Positions 31,786-43,178 are shown, counted from the first letter of the stretch. The stretch is 64,000 nucleotides of DNA from Schistocerca nitens (GCF_023898315.1 NC_064619.1:298010150-298074149), one strand, 5' to 3'. Program-made: numbers and translations. Notes: generated from the sequence alone by a model not told the origin.

Positions 31786-33196
31786 CACTCCTAGAAATTG
31801 AAATAAGAACACCGTGAATTCATTGTCCCAGGAAGGGGAAACTTTATTGACACATTCCTGGGGTCTGATACATCACATGATCACACTGACAGAACCACAG
31901 GCACATAGACACAGGCAACAGAGCATGCACAATGTCGGCACTAGTACAGTGTATATCCACCTTTCGCAGCAATGCAGGCTGCTATTCTCCCATGGAGACG
32001 ATCGTAGAGATGCTGGATGTAGTCCTGTGGAACGGCTTGCCATGCCATTTCCACCTGGCGCCTCAGTTGGACCAGCGTTCGTGCTGGACGTGCAGACCGC
32101 GTGAGACGACGCTTCATCCAGTCCCAAACATGCTCAATGGGGGACAGATCCGGAGATCTTGCTGGCCAGGGTAGTTGACTTACACCTTCTAGAGCACGTT
32201 GGGTGGCACTGGATACATGCGGACGTGCATTGTCCTGTTGGAACAGCAAGTTCCCTTGCCGGTCTAGGAATGGTAGAACGATGGGTTTGGATGTACCGTG
32301 CACTATTCAGTGTCCCCTCGACGATCACCAGTGGTGTACGGCCAGTGTAGGAGATCGCTCCCCACACCATGATGCCGGGTGTTGGCCCTGTGTGCCTCGG
32401 TCGTATGCAGTCCTGATTGTGGCGCTCACCTGCACGGCGCTAAACACGCATACGACCATCATTGGCACCAAGGCAGAAGCGACTCTCATCGCTGAAGACG
32501 ACACGTCTCCATTCGTCCCTCCATTCACGCCTGTCGCGACACCACTGGAAGCGGGCTGCACGATGTTGCGGCGTGAGCGGAAGACGGCCTAACGGTGTGC
32601 GGGACCGTAGCCCAGCTTCATGGAGACGGTTGCGAATGGTCCTCGCCGATACCCCAGGAGCAACAGTGTCCCTAATTTGCTGGGAAGTGGCGGTGCGGTC
32701 CCCTACGGCACTGCGTAGGATCCTACGGTCTTGGCGTGCATCCGTGCGTCGCTGCGGTCCGGTCCCAGGTCGACGGGCACGTGCACCTTCCGCCGACCAC
32801 TGGCGACAACATCGATGTACTGTGGAGACCTCACGCCCCACGTGTTGAGCAATTCGGCGGTACGTCCACCCGGCCTCCCGCATGCCCACTATACGCCCTC
32901 GCTCAAAGTCCGTCAACTGCACATACGGTTCACGTCCACGCTGTCGCGGCATGCTACCAGTGTTAAAGACTGCGATGGAGCTCCGTATGCCACGGCAAAC
33001 TGGCTGACACTGACGGCGGCGGTGCACAAATGCTGCGCAGCTAGCGCCATTCGACGGCCAACACCGCGGTTCCTGGTGTGTCCGCTGTGCCGTGCGTGTG
33101 ATCATTGCTTGTACAGCCCTCTCGCAGTGTCCGGAGCAAGTATGGTGGGTCTGACACACCGGTGTCAATGTGTTCTTTTTTCCATTTCCAGGAGTG
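31786..33196 (-). mobile_element. Tc1-like transposon, almost complete
   Basis: 1411 bp with inverted ends (CACTCCTAGAAATTG on the left; the right end gives CACTCCTGGAAATGG) and TA duplications (31784-31785, 33197-33198). It encodes a minus-strand transposase with two lesions. A TATA-free 5' leader of ~240 bases precedes the likely start. It is the best preserved DNA transposon in the window. Confidence 0.93.
31941..32952 (-). pseudogene. Tc1-like transposase, one nonsense codon and one frameshift
   Basis: Start chosen at 32952 (MPRQRGREPYVQLTDFERGR). HTH regions are 'AGWTYRRIAQHVGREVSTVH' and 'GTGPQRRTDARQDRRILRSA'. The first catalytic Asp is in 'VVFSDESRFCLG', the second in 'FQQDNARPHVSS', and Glu in 'SPDLSPIEHVWD'. 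The last two are separated by 32 residues by my count, two fewer than in the element at 965-2367. Breaks: TAG at 32440-32442 at a conserved Trp position, and a frame change near 32295 with loss of about ten bases. The protein ends 'IAACIAAKGGYTLY'. Otherwise ~340 residues, normal for Tc1. Confidence 0.92.
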
Positions 33197-33410
33197 TAGG
33201 ATGAAAAGTGGCGGTGGCACTTGGTTTTTTTGTTTTTTTAGTTTCATTTTATTAAAGGGTTTTCAAAAACATGAAAAAAAGAAAAAATTTAAAAATACAA
33301 AAAAAAATAAAAAAAGATGGATAGAGCGTCTGCCATGTAAGCAGGAGATCCCGGGTTCGAGTCCCGGTCGGGGCACACATTTTCAACATGTCCCCAATGA
33401 AGTACATCAA

Positions 33411-34414
33411 CGCCTGTTTGCAGCTAGGGTGTCCATTTAACTATCATTTCATTTCTAGCAAAGCTGCATGGTCATCCACGGTAACTGTTCTTTCGGGTAC
33501 AGATACTACCGTCACATATATTATTTATACTTCATATTCTGTAATGTCAGTTGTTTTGAGTTGTGTGTCTGTCGCATTATTACACAGAATAAGTAAATAA
33601 GAAAATTATGAAAAAATCGATGGTAAATTCTACTTAATTTGTATTTTTTTCTTTCATATTTCATTCCCTCCATTAGTGTTGGCAGAATGAGTCGTCGTAG
33701 AGCACTCTATTTCTTTTCCAGCCAAATCCAGGCACGAGATGCAGTATTTTTCCAGTTGGTAATATTTGGAAAGAGAATTCCGGTTCCAAGATTTGCCTTA
33801 AAACCAATATAAACGTTCCAGAAACCTTGGTCGTACCCAGGAACCTGGAAATATTCTAAATTTGTCTCTGACACAAAATGTCCTAGCTAAAACATGAAGA
33901 TTTAGCGTGGGTATTCTGTTTCTGTGCGTAACAGAGTAAGGTCGATGACTCGAGAGGCAGCACTTTTAAACTCAGTCGTACTTCTATCACTGTTTTATTC
34001 AATTGCAAGATCAGTCACCGTTATTAGTTGCGAAAGTAACGTCTACTGGTTAACGCTCCAGAGGTGTACTATTTAAAAATAATCATAATTATCCTTCTGG
34101 TTGCATTTAGCATAATTATCTTTCTGGTTGCATTTACGAACGATTAATCTGTAATTACATGTGTATTCCTAGCTGCGTATGCCGAAGGTAGTTCATCAAC
34201 GACGGTCACTTACAGCCTTTTACTGTTCCAACTGCGAAGGGTACTTGGGAGCAAGGACTCTTGTTAGTAAGCATGTATGTGTTCTCGAGTCATTCCAGTT
34301 TTATTTTCGTGATCTTCTCGCGAGATGTATGTGGACGGAAGAAATCATGATCAACGCGGTTTTCGTTTTCATATTGTGATGTTAACGTACAGCTAACGAC
34401 GTACCGTGAAAATA
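33411..34414. other. Spacer within the urocanase intron
   Basis: AT-rich, with no gene or bounded repeat recognised. The tandem phrase 'cataattatccttctggttg' then 'cataattatctttctggttg' (about 34084-34135) is a two-copy local repeat. Confidence 0.4.
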
Positions 34415-34415
34415 T

Positions 34416-35095
34416 AGGGGGCGTTCAAAAAGAAACGAGCCGGAGTCTGGAATGTGCAAATTCATGTCGTAGGAGTGTAATATCGTGGCGTGCGTAACGA
34501 GGTGTGGTTCCGAACAGAGCGTGGAATTTCACAGCCCGTCGCTAGAGGGCAGGCAGGCACGTCATGTGACTATACAGAGCTAGCAGCAGCATGCATCAAT
34601 CGTCCAACGCTAGCAGTCGCAGGTTATGATAACGTTCTTCTTTGACCAAGATGGCCCCCTTCTGATTCATTTCCTGCAGCACGGGACAACCGTGAATGCC
34701 CAGCGTTACTCGGAAACCTGGCCATCCTTCGCCAAGCGATCAAATCAAAACGGCCAGGTAGAGTCATTCTGCTCCACGACAATGCAAAGCCTCATACGGC
34801 CAACACAGTCGCGGCACTGCTGCAGAAATTCAAATGGGAGGTTCTCGGCCACCCTCCATACAGTCCGGACCTCTCTCCCAGTGATTACGCCATTTTTGGT
34901 CCCCTTAAAAAGGCTCTGAGCGGCGAACGATTCAACTCGATGACGTCCAACTGTACGGGCGGAACTGGTTAACATCGCAGCCCCGTCTTCTCTCAAGTCG
35001 GACAAGTGTCTCAACAGCCAGGGTCAGTACTTCTAACATACAGGCACTGGTTTCTGTAATTATGCCTCCACCTCGTTTCTTTTTGAACGCCCTTT
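34416..35095 (+). mobile_element. Mariner element, internally deleted
   Basis: Inverted ends 'gggcgttcaaaaagaaacga' (left) and its complement (right, ending near 35093), with TA outside. Only ~680 bp remain. Plus-strand protein pieces 'VMITFFFDQDGPLLIHFLQH', 'LLHDNAKPHTANTVAALLQK' and 'PPYSPDLSPSDYAIFGPLKK' give the second and third catalytic Asp with 34 residues between them (DD34D, mariner). The N-terminal half with the first Asp is deleted. Confidence 0.88.
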
Positions 35096-36916
35096 ATAAG
35101 TTACACTCAATCTGGTCGACAACTGGCACTCTCTTTCTTTCTCTCTCTCTCGTCTACTTCACTTGGTCACAGATATTTAAAAATCGGTGGCTTAAAGTTG
35201 ATGCAATAGCAGGCAAAACTGTTGCAAACAATTCACACAGGAATGTAACCTTAGAAAAGCTAGCAACTAAGACCACTCTGTAACCACAATCCTTCGTCGC
35301 GTACCGCCGCATCATCTCCTAAGATATTTAAAATATTAAAATATCCGATGTTTCGACCGTGTTACAGCGGCCTTCTCAGTGCTGCAACACTCCCGAAACA
35401 GGTTATTTTATTATTTTAGAATTTTACGCACCTTGGAAGGGGAGGCGGCAGTACAGCCGGAGATTGACTCCAGCCGTGAAAGCCTTCGCCTATATATCGG
35501 CACTCTATTCCGAATCCCTTATAGGCATTGCGATGTCACACAAGAAGTCCCGATAGTACTCCATTCCGGAAATTAGAAGACATGATAATCACCGAAGGAA
35601 TCATAAAAAAAGTTAGCATTTATAACACTAGTAACAAAGCACAAATTCCAGGAGTTTTAAAAGAAGACTGGCAAGAAATTGTTATAAAAACGGAAAAAAG
35701 GAAAAACATAATGAATTCATATAGAGATTTTGTGGGATGAGAGGGCAACAACCATCAAGCCAAGTTCTAAGTTAAAACCGTTCCTTAAGTGGGCACAACG
35801 AAAAAAGATAAATCGATGTTTTCTTACTCATGGACAGATTCTTCACAGTCCTACGCAGTATATGGTAGGAAGTTTTCCGATGCGAAATAGTAATATCATA
35901 TGAATGCTTTATTAATTAAAATTTCTTCATTAAACTTAATTTTTGTCAATCAACATCTTACATTAATAAAGCGAATAACTTTTCTGAATAAATCTGTGAT
36001 CATTGTTAATGCTTTCAAAATAAAACCGTCATGTCACTTAATATATTTATTTATTTATAACGTCGTTTTGGTTACTGCCACCATCATATTTATAATTAAA
36101 TTTAAAGGAACCTAAGAATGGGAAGTGCTTGTTAGGTGTTATCAGACTAGAAAAGATGAAAAATTGAAACTTAATTTAAAAAAATAAATAGTTCAGTCAC
36201 CAAAGTTTAGCACTTGTAAAAAATGTTCAGTGTCACTATCAATAAAGCCTATCTTTGCCCAAGTAGCCGTCAATAGTTAAGTCGGCTCAAAAAATTTTAC
36301 AAAGATACTAGTGCTAAACAAGAGATGGCTTTAATTTGTTTTGGTCATATCTATAAAAGATAGGCATTCTTAAAATTTATAAAGGTCAAAGTTAAATCAT
36401 AAAACACTCTTCAGTTGGTAGTGCTGGACATTAATAAAATTGGCTTTTTAGAGTGCACAGAGACATTTGTGAGAAAACAAAAAATCATCTAATACTCTAG
36501 TGAGGACATCTTGTAAACAGGCAAAACGCATATGCGTGTATAAATAAAAATTCATGTGTAACATTCAAAAGGAGTTTTCTTGCTATCTATTACAATTTAT
36601 ATACTACAGCTGCGAAAAATGGCTACCGCAAGAAACTTGTTACGTGAGGAATTTCCTGAAATCACCCGGAGCAAAATCGTTTATGTGGTGTGGGGCAGAC
36701 GTTTGACGGACAAAGCAAACTACACAATCGCTGCCATTTCGTACCGAAATCGGAAACAGAGTCTGAAATTCCTGTTGTGCTTAGTGGAAATTCCGCAGAC
36801 AGAACGCGTTTCAGTTACGTAAACAGACATAGCGCGCATTCCACATGTTTGACAAGCCCGCAAACAGAAAGCTGTAGGCGGAACAACGCTTTGCGCTGTG
36901 TCTGGTAGACACGCCG
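35096..36916. other. Mostly AT-rich intron sequence
   Basis: No gene is supported. A short segment at 35340-35410 (complement: 'cactgagaaggccgc', then 'gtcgaaaca') resembles a decayed foldback arm. A run at 35570-35750 is A-rich with a chance open frame. An 80-codon frame at 36580-36822 has no recognisable motif and is not called. Confidence 0.4.
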
Positions 36917-36919
36917 GTG

Positions 36920-36956
<37 letters not shown>
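36917..36956 (+). repeat. (GT)n microsatellite
   Basis: About 19 GT units with one C interruption near the start, followed by a CpG-richer 240-base stretch (36960-37200) in which no exon could be supported. Confidence 0.9.
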
Positions 36957-36961
<5 letters not shown>

Positions 36962-37319
36962 CGCGTGGCAGCGGGCGCTCCGGCAAGGGACTGGGATGTT
37001 AATTGCATAGTCGGGGGCAGGCAGAGGGGACGGGGTGACCTGCACTGTACGTTCCGCGGCGAGATTGATGGGTTGTGCGCGTCAGAAGCAGGCGCTGTTC
37101 CGCTGGAACGGTCCATCCGGAGGGAGGGCCGGAACCTTACACGCAACGCGCCGTGCCACAAATGCGTAAGGCACGCAGCCAAGGCTGTTTCGTAGCAGAT
37201 GTCCCAGCGGCAAAACTCGCAGACTGCGGTAAACGCCTGCGTTGTCATAAAAACGGCTGATTCGCTCCTATCGACAAGGTCACCGTTCCTTTAACAAGTA
37301 CGAGATAGAGAAATGTAGC

Positions 37320-37560
37320 AACTCGCGAGGCCATACTGATCCACGACCTATCTTAGACAACAGACTGAGGAAAGGCATACCTCCGTTTATAGTACTTGTA
37401 GATTTAAACGACGCTTTTGATAATGTTGGCTGGAATTAAATTTTTATAAGTAACAGGGACAAAATACTGGGAGCGTGAGGTTATCTACTGGGTGATTCTG
37501 TAATGATGTTACAAACTTCCAGGGACGGTAGAGAAGGCTAAGAGTATTGATTTGATGTAA
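37320..37560 (+). pseudogene. RTE-like LINE reverse transcriptase, N-terminal fragment
   Basis: Plus strand 'RPILDNRLRKGIPPFIVLVD' followed by 'LNDAFDNVGWN' is RT motif A of RTE-type LINEs. The stretch ends where the foldback/SINE block starts near 37600. The same LINE seems to continue at 38640. Confidence 0.6.
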
Positions 37561-37599
37561 GGAACCATGGTCTGGAAACGACCTAGTGGAGACTTATAA

Positions 37600-38560
37600 C
37601 CGAAAATCGTTCTGACACCTCTGCCAGTGGAATACGTGTACCGGTATTGTTGTTGATAAAATTATAGGACAGGTAACTTTCAGAGGTGGTAGTACGGACC
37701 AAAAAAAAAAAAGTCTGGTAAACGTGGGCTCAAAGTACAATATCCCGCGAAAGGCAAAGGTCCCGAGTTCGAGTCTCAGTCCGGCACACAGTTTTAATCT
37801 GCCAGGAAGTTTCATATCAGCGCACACTCCGCTGTAGAGTGAAAATCTCACTCTGGGAACATCCCCCAGTCTGTGGCTAAGTCATGTCTCCGCAATATCC
37901 TGTCTGTCAGGAGTCCGAGTTCTGCAAGATTTGCAGGAGAGCTTCTGTAATGTTTGAAAGGTAGGAGACGAGGTACTGGCAGAAGTGACGCTGTGAGGAC
38001 GGGGCGTGAGTCGTGCTTGGGTAGCTCAGATGGTAGAGCACTTGCCCGGAAAGGCAAAGGACCCGAGTTCGAGTCTCGGTCCAGCACATAGTTTTAATCT
38101 GCCAGGAAATTCCACAGGATAGACAACTTTCATAAGTGGTAGTATGGAAAAAAAAAGAAAAAAGAAAAACTCTATAATAAACATGGGCTATAAAATGCGT
38201 ACTTTGTGAGCTATGACACTCGTTCGTCCTCGATACTATGAAACACATCTCGTCTGTTGTAATCTCATGGGTCTCCATATTTTTGCAGGAGGTAGCATGG
38301 ACCAAAACAAGAAAAAAATGTTCGATAAATATGGACTCTTAGACTAATCGGCACTTGTTCAGTAGAAGGCATATTTTTCATAGTAGCGAAGAAGAACAAG
38401 TGCTCACAGGTCTTAAGGTATGCACTTTAGGGCCCATGTTTAAAGGGCATTTTTTGTTTTGGTCCGCTCTAACGCCCGTGAAAGTTTACAACCCTACAAT
38501 CTTACCAATAACGTACCGGTACATTTACTCCACTGTCGGAGGCATCAGAACATTTTTCGT
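37600..38560. repeat. Foldback-like block carrying two tRNA-derived SINE units
   Basis: Outer arms 37605-37732 and 38437-38552 are diverged inverted copies: 'gtaccggtattg' faces 'gtaccggtac', and 'cggaccaaaa' is present in both after complementing. Inside, 37735-38110 holds a headless SINE unit followed directly by a complete one (head 38014-38088, A box 'tagctcagatggtagagc', B box 'agttcgagtct'). Additional partial arm-like copies with 'gtagtatgga' and 'gtagcatggaccaaaa' occur at 38110-38200 and 38270-38340. Confidence 0.65.
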
Positions 38561-38639
38561 TTGTAACTTTCAGCTCTGTCGTTTCCGGACTAGGTTCCGT
38601 TAGCTCAAATGGATGCATTTCCACTTCTCCATCGTATCT

Positions 38640-39065
38640 GAAAATTTATAGCCTCATTACGGGACTATTTAATATAACTTACAGAAACTAGACTGCAGTA
38701 CTAAGGGTCGAAGGACATAAAAAGGGAATTAGTAGATGAGAAGACAATGAGACACGATTGTAGACTATCCCCGATATAAGTGAATCTGCACATTGAGCAT
38801 GCAATAAAGGAAACCAATGTAAAATTTGGAAAGGGGGTGAAAGATAATGGAGAGCAAATAAAAACTTGAGGTTTGCCGATGACATTGCAATTGCGCCAGA
38901 CCTAGAAAAGCAGTTTAACGGAATGGGGTTTAAAATGAATATTAGAAAAATTAATATAAGTTAATGAAATGCAGTCGAATTAAATCAGACAGTGCTGAGA
39001 GAATTAGATTGTGAAATGAGACATTGAAAGTACTAAATGAGTTTTGCTATTTGTCACTGTCATGC
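38640..39065 (+). pseudogene. RTE-like LINE reverse transcriptase, catalytic fragment
   Basis: The plus-strand phrase 'KTLRFADDIAIAPDLEKQFN' contains the FADD catalytic box (near 38870), preceded by text matching the 'LYIEHAIKE'-like RT region, with stops. It probably belongs with the 37320-37560 piece. Confidence 0.7.
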
Positions 39066-39640
39066 AGACCTCTACCACATTCTGCTCTACCACATAGACA
39101 CCCAAGTCTAATTCCGTAACCACGAAAGCATGTACCGCACATCCCTTCTATAGCACCCAGTCCCTTCCACATGAACAGAAAGGCGCTACCCCTTTATCCC
39201 CGTGCTTGAAAAATTCTCGAAACTAACTCCCTTCTACGTTATATAACCCTAAAACTAGATTCGTGCCGTATCACTGAACTTAGAGCTTCTTCGTGAGATT
39301 TACTATTCGCCTAACGACGAGGACGTTACAACCAGTCCACAAGCTCAGAATGGAAAGGGTGTGGAAGGAAATCTACTGTGACCTTTCGAAGGAACCATTT
39401 CTGCATTTACCTTAAATAACTTAATGGGACCTTAATACGATGGTCGAACAGGGATCCGAAGCACCGTCCTTCTGAATACAAATCCAGTGACTTACCACTG
39501 TTCCATCTCGCTGGGTGATCGCCATAGAAACGATCAACTAATCAAGATCGATTGTTTTAGAATTATACGTGAAAAACAATGGTGTTTTTCATTTGAGCAT
39601 AGCGTGATTAATTATAATGTCGATCTTTGTACAGAACAAG
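39066..39640. other. Spacer
   Basis: No coding region or bounded repeat recognised. Confidence 0.35.
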
Positions 39641-39965
39641 GCAAATGAAGGTGATAGCAAATAAATACTACAAGATATGCTCACTGACTTCAACCAACAC
39701 ACGTATCGGAATGCGACTACTAGAATCAATAACCCGTTACCTGAGGTGTGTAAGGTTTCTGATCTTTACCTTATTGACAGTTTTGCCTTCACGTGGGCGC
39801 ACAGATAGAAATCTAATGGACTTAAATCTGGGGAACGTTGCCGCCTCTCCACCGGACTTCTACGACCGACCCACCTCCCGAGATACTGGATGTCCAGATA
39901 TGCCCGGATAGCTAGCCAGTAACGAGGTGGTGTACCATCGTGCAGGGGGAGTTGTGTTAAGTTTC
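39640..39965 (-). pseudogene. Mariner/IS630-type transposase C-terminal fragment
   Basis: Minus strand 'GRRSPVERRQRSPDLSPLDF' followed by 'YLCAHVKAKL' includes the SPDLSPLDF block with the third catalytic Asp. Flanking text is decayed. No inverted repeats seen. Confidence 0.55.
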
Positions 39966-40770
39966 TCGGAATTTTTTCGTTTTTATTAGTGGCCTCTCAT
40001 CGGAAACAATGCCATATGTTGGTTGCAGTTTGTTTTCGAATGATACAAGTATTGCGATGTAGCACATAAAGCCAACTATAGAAATGGTTTCTAACGAAAT
40101 TTTCAACGACGTTAGGAAATGGTTTGCAGCTAATTTATTGTCATAAAATTCGGAAAGCCTAGGTTATTCCAGTTCACAATACGCAAACGGTCTGCGCTCT
40201 GCGTATGTATGAATATTAGAACACGTATACAGATGAGATTGGCAGAATTAAAGCCTTGAAATTAGAAGTTTATAGTGAATTTAGTTGGAAGGACCATAAC
40301 ACAGAACTACAGAACCTTCTAGAAACTGATTATCGAAATTTAGAGCGTTGCGCGAGTGTGATTACGTAACGATTAAAGTAAAAACTTATATTTGGTTACT
40401 ATTTTTCCCTCAGTGTTATACGGGGTAGCGATCTGTAGTAATTCCTCGAACCAAGATAAAGTTTTCCGAGTCTGAACGCTTGTAATATGAATTATTTGTT
40501 GCATGAAATCAACAATGTCCTGCACAAATCAGTTCAATGAATACATTTACCGCTTACATTTGTTCGTCCGTTTAGTTAGTTATAAATAGTACACCTTTAT
40601 TTTTTAATCAGCAAGTCCATTCTTAAAATGAAAACAAAACAAAAAGACAAAACAAGTTGCAAACAAAAGCGGCTTGCTGAGGTAATGTGGAGAGGGATTT
40701 CAATTTTTACAAGGACTGCAGACGTGTATCTCCATACAAACAAAAATTTGCTTATTTACTTACTAGGTTG
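39966..40770. other. AT-rich spacer
   Basis: Nothing recognised apart from an A-rich stretch around 40620-40680. Confidence 0.35.
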
Positions 40771-41259
40771 GCCACACAAATCACAGTCGAACTTTGGCCT
40801 CGCCAGTCAGCCTCCTCCATATTCTTCGGTCCATGTATTCTTTTTCAGCCAGTCCCATCGTACTCGTGTCTTCTCTGATCCCGTCAGTCCATCTCAGCCG
40901 TGTTCCTCCCCTCTGTCTGCGACGTCTGAAGCCTTCTTCCACCACCTGCTTGGTGATCTGGCCTTCTCTATGCATTAGATGCCCATGCCATTTCAGCCAC
41001 CTCTCATCAATCACTGCCATCGTGGTCTAGCGACTGCGCAACCTGCAAATCGCTGTATTTCCTTTTCTTCTAGTCATCACTATCCTGCACTGGTCTAAAA
41101 ATCTGTTCAGAACAGCATTCTCAAATCTCGGGAGTTGGCGTTCTATCTTTTGGGTCAGAGTCCAGGTCTCTTCTCCGTATAGAAGCATGGGCTGGGTTAC
41201 AGTCCTGTTAAGTCCAAATATTCGTGATAACTGATGTGAAGCCATCACACAACTGTTTT

Positions 41260-41564
41260 TCAAGCAATACTGAGGATATTCAGTCCAATTGTCAACCGCG
41301 TGATTATTGCCACCAACATATTTTGGGACAACCTTATGCGATTTTCAAGTGCTTAAAATTTTTTTATGCCATTAGGCCTCGCCACAACTTAAAAAACAAG
41401 CTACAAACGTGTATTGTCAAGTTCAGCTTATTTTTAAGTTGTGACGAGGCCTGATGGCATAAAAAAATTTTAAGCACTTGAAAATCGCATACGGTTGTCC
41501 CAAAATTTGTTGGTGGCAATAATCACGCGATTGACAATTGGGCTGAATATCCTCAATATTGCTA
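41260..41564. repeat. Foldback element, ~140-bp arms
   Basis: Left arm 41260-41402 ('agcaatactgaggatattca' start) and right arm 41426-41564 are ~92% inverted copies, with a loop of ~25 bases. It is inserted in the RTE-like LINE, which reads on at either side. No coding frame. Confidence 0.88.
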
Positions 41565-41829
41565 ATCTTCATGAATCTAGATAGAAGCAGGGACTTGAGC
41601 ATCTGTTTCCTGCCTGAATTCTTGCCGTTATTTCTTGATCTATCTCATTCCTTTCACTGAGTAGTCCCCCAAGAAATTTGAACCCTTTTACCCTTTCAAT
41701 GGTTTTACCATCTGCTTCTATGCATGTCATCGTTCTCCTTACTCGCTATGAGCTATTTGGTCTTATCCAGATGCATCTTCACTTCTTCTCTCATTTCCTG
41801 TTTCATTAACACTCTTATTCACTGAGCCA

Positions 41830-42047
41830 TGGCCCGCAGCTCGTGGTCGTGCGGTAGCGTTCTCGCTTCCCACGCCCGGGTTCCCGGGTTCGATTCCCGG
41901 CGGGGTCAGGGATTTTCTCTGCCTCGTGATGGCTGGGTGTTGTGTGATGTCCTTAGGTTAGTTAGGTTTAAGTAGTTCTAAGTTCTAGGGGACTGAGGAC
42001 CATATATGTTAAGTCCCATAGTGCTCAGAGCCATTAGAACCATTTGA
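41830..42047 (+). repeat. SINE with tRNA-Gly-like head
   Basis: The head 'tggtcgtgcggtagcgttct' to 'gggttcgattcccgg' resembles tRNA-Gly with CCC at the anticodon position (cttCCCAcg). The tail is the same 'gtccttaggttagttaggtt' module as in the other SINEs. Duplication actgagcca lies at 41821-41829 and 42048-42056. Confidence 0.85.
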
Positions 42048-42336
42048 ACTGAGCCAGGTCGTGCTCATTCTGTGCTGTTAAAACTAAATCATCCTAATAT
42101 TTCCGGGTATTGATTCTTCTATCCGGTAGAATTCTTATTTCTAGGGCTGTTACTTTTGTCAGTGCGCTTTCTTGTATCTGATTAAACAGGACGAGGAGAG
42201 ACAATACCCCCGCCGCGCTCCCGTCCTTACCTCGGACCTCTCCTATATGTATACTTATATGTATATTGTGTCTGTTCTTTCCGGACATGTCCGAAATAAC
42301 AGACACCATTGATGACCTGCAGCCGTATGGAACGAA

Positions 42337-42955
42337 ATTAGAATTATATCTTAATACCTTCAGCTGATGACGAGCGTTGATATAAATCAACGGGGACAGG
42401 TGTAAATGTGTGCCCCCAGCGGGACTCGAACCTGAGATCTCCTGCTTACATGACAGACGCTCTACCCACCTGAGCAGCCGAGGGCACAGAGGATAATGCG
42501 ACTGCAGGGACTATTTCGCGCACGCCTCCCGCGAGACCCACATTCTCACTTTATATGTCCACACGCTACATTCGTAGTGTCGCTACCCAACACACTCATT
42601 ACTCGTGGAAGACATTCTTACCAAGCACCGTAAGAATTCGGGTAACGTGTGTTCATCCGGACAGAAGAAGAAGGTCATGGCCGGTCACCATATTCATATA
42701 AGTATATAGTTCTGACAATACCGGCCATGACCTCCTTCTTCTGTGCAGATGTACACATATTACCCGAACTCGGAGATGTCCGAAAGAACAGACACCCCTC
42801 TGTGCCCTTGGTGGCTCAGGTCGATAGAGCGTCTGCCATGTAAGCAGGAGATCCCGGGTTCGAGTCCCGGTCGGGGCACACATTTTCAACTGCCCCCGTT
42901 GATACATATCAACACCCGTCAGCAGCTGAAAGTATTAATATATAATTCTAACTCC
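42337..42955. mobile_element. Inverted pair of tRNA-Thr-like SINEs (double-headed)
   Basis: The left arm (42337-42490, head on minus strand) and right arm (42800-42955, head on plus strand) are inverted: tails 'ttgatataaatcaacg' and 'cgttgatacatatcaac', and heads with B box gggttcgagtccc (right) or its mutated complement (left). The ~300-base spacer contains a further palindrome whose arms include 'cagaagaagaaggtcatggc' and 'ccatgacctccttcttctg'. Heads point outward. It is the same design as 31396-33410, but with no Tc1 insert. Confidence 0.78.
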
Positions 42956-43178
42956 GATATGTTTCCGTTCAAGTCCAACATGCATGTTGTCTATTGCATT
43001 TGATCACGTAACTTTACTTTAAATGTGAACATTTTAAGTTAGGCTGTATCGTGAATGTTATTGATATCGGATGAACAACAAATTTACTGTAACCAGTCAC
43101 TGTTTATTTATATCCACAACACGTTTCAATCTCTGGACCCTAACCAAAATGGTTATTTAAGTACAGTTTTATCTAATA

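Larger units (their letters stand above)
31396..33410. repeat. Inverted pair of tRNA-Thr-like SINEs, split by a Tc1 element
   Basis: Left unit (minus): tail 31396-31424, tRNA-like head 31425-31500. Right unit (plus): head starts at 31757, is split by the Tc1-like element at 31786-33196, resumes near 33320 and its tail ends at 33410. The tails 'acttcattggggacatgttg' and their complement are perfect inverted copies. The heads have B box gggttcgagtccc and a loop CATGTAA (anticodon-position TGT) lacking U33. The 31501-31756 spacer itself begins and ends with inverted 'cagaggacagtgc' text. Confidence 0.75.
40775..42235 (-). pseudogene. RTE-like LINE, RT core to C-terminus, with two nested insertions
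   Basis: Read on the minus strand: 'GVLSLLVLFNQIQESALTKV' (42200-42140), a YADD-like '*DDLVLTAQNEHDLAQ' (about 42100-42050), 'KTIERVKGFKFLGGLLSERN' (about 41710-41650) and 'RTVTQPMLLYGEETWTLTQK' (about 41210-41150). It ends with 'WLKWHGHLMHREGQITKQVV' and 'GGTRLRWTDGIREDTS'. This is the usual order of an RTE-type ORF2 C-terminal half. The SINE at 41830-42047 and the foldback at 41260-41564 were inserted later. Stops are frequent. Confidence 0.8.

Noticed and set aside
35340-35410. Hammerhead motif on the complement
   Set aside because: The core reads CTGAGAA rather than CUGANGA, and the outer helix does not pair.
36580-37260. Exon(s) near the second GT microsatellite
   Set aside because: The CpG-rich stretch and an 80-codon frame looked possible, but no splice-bounded conserved protein could be read, and it lies inside the urocanase intron.
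41850-41910. tRNA-Gly gene
   Set aside because: It is joined to the common SINE tail and bounded by a duplication; the acceptor stem is imperfect.
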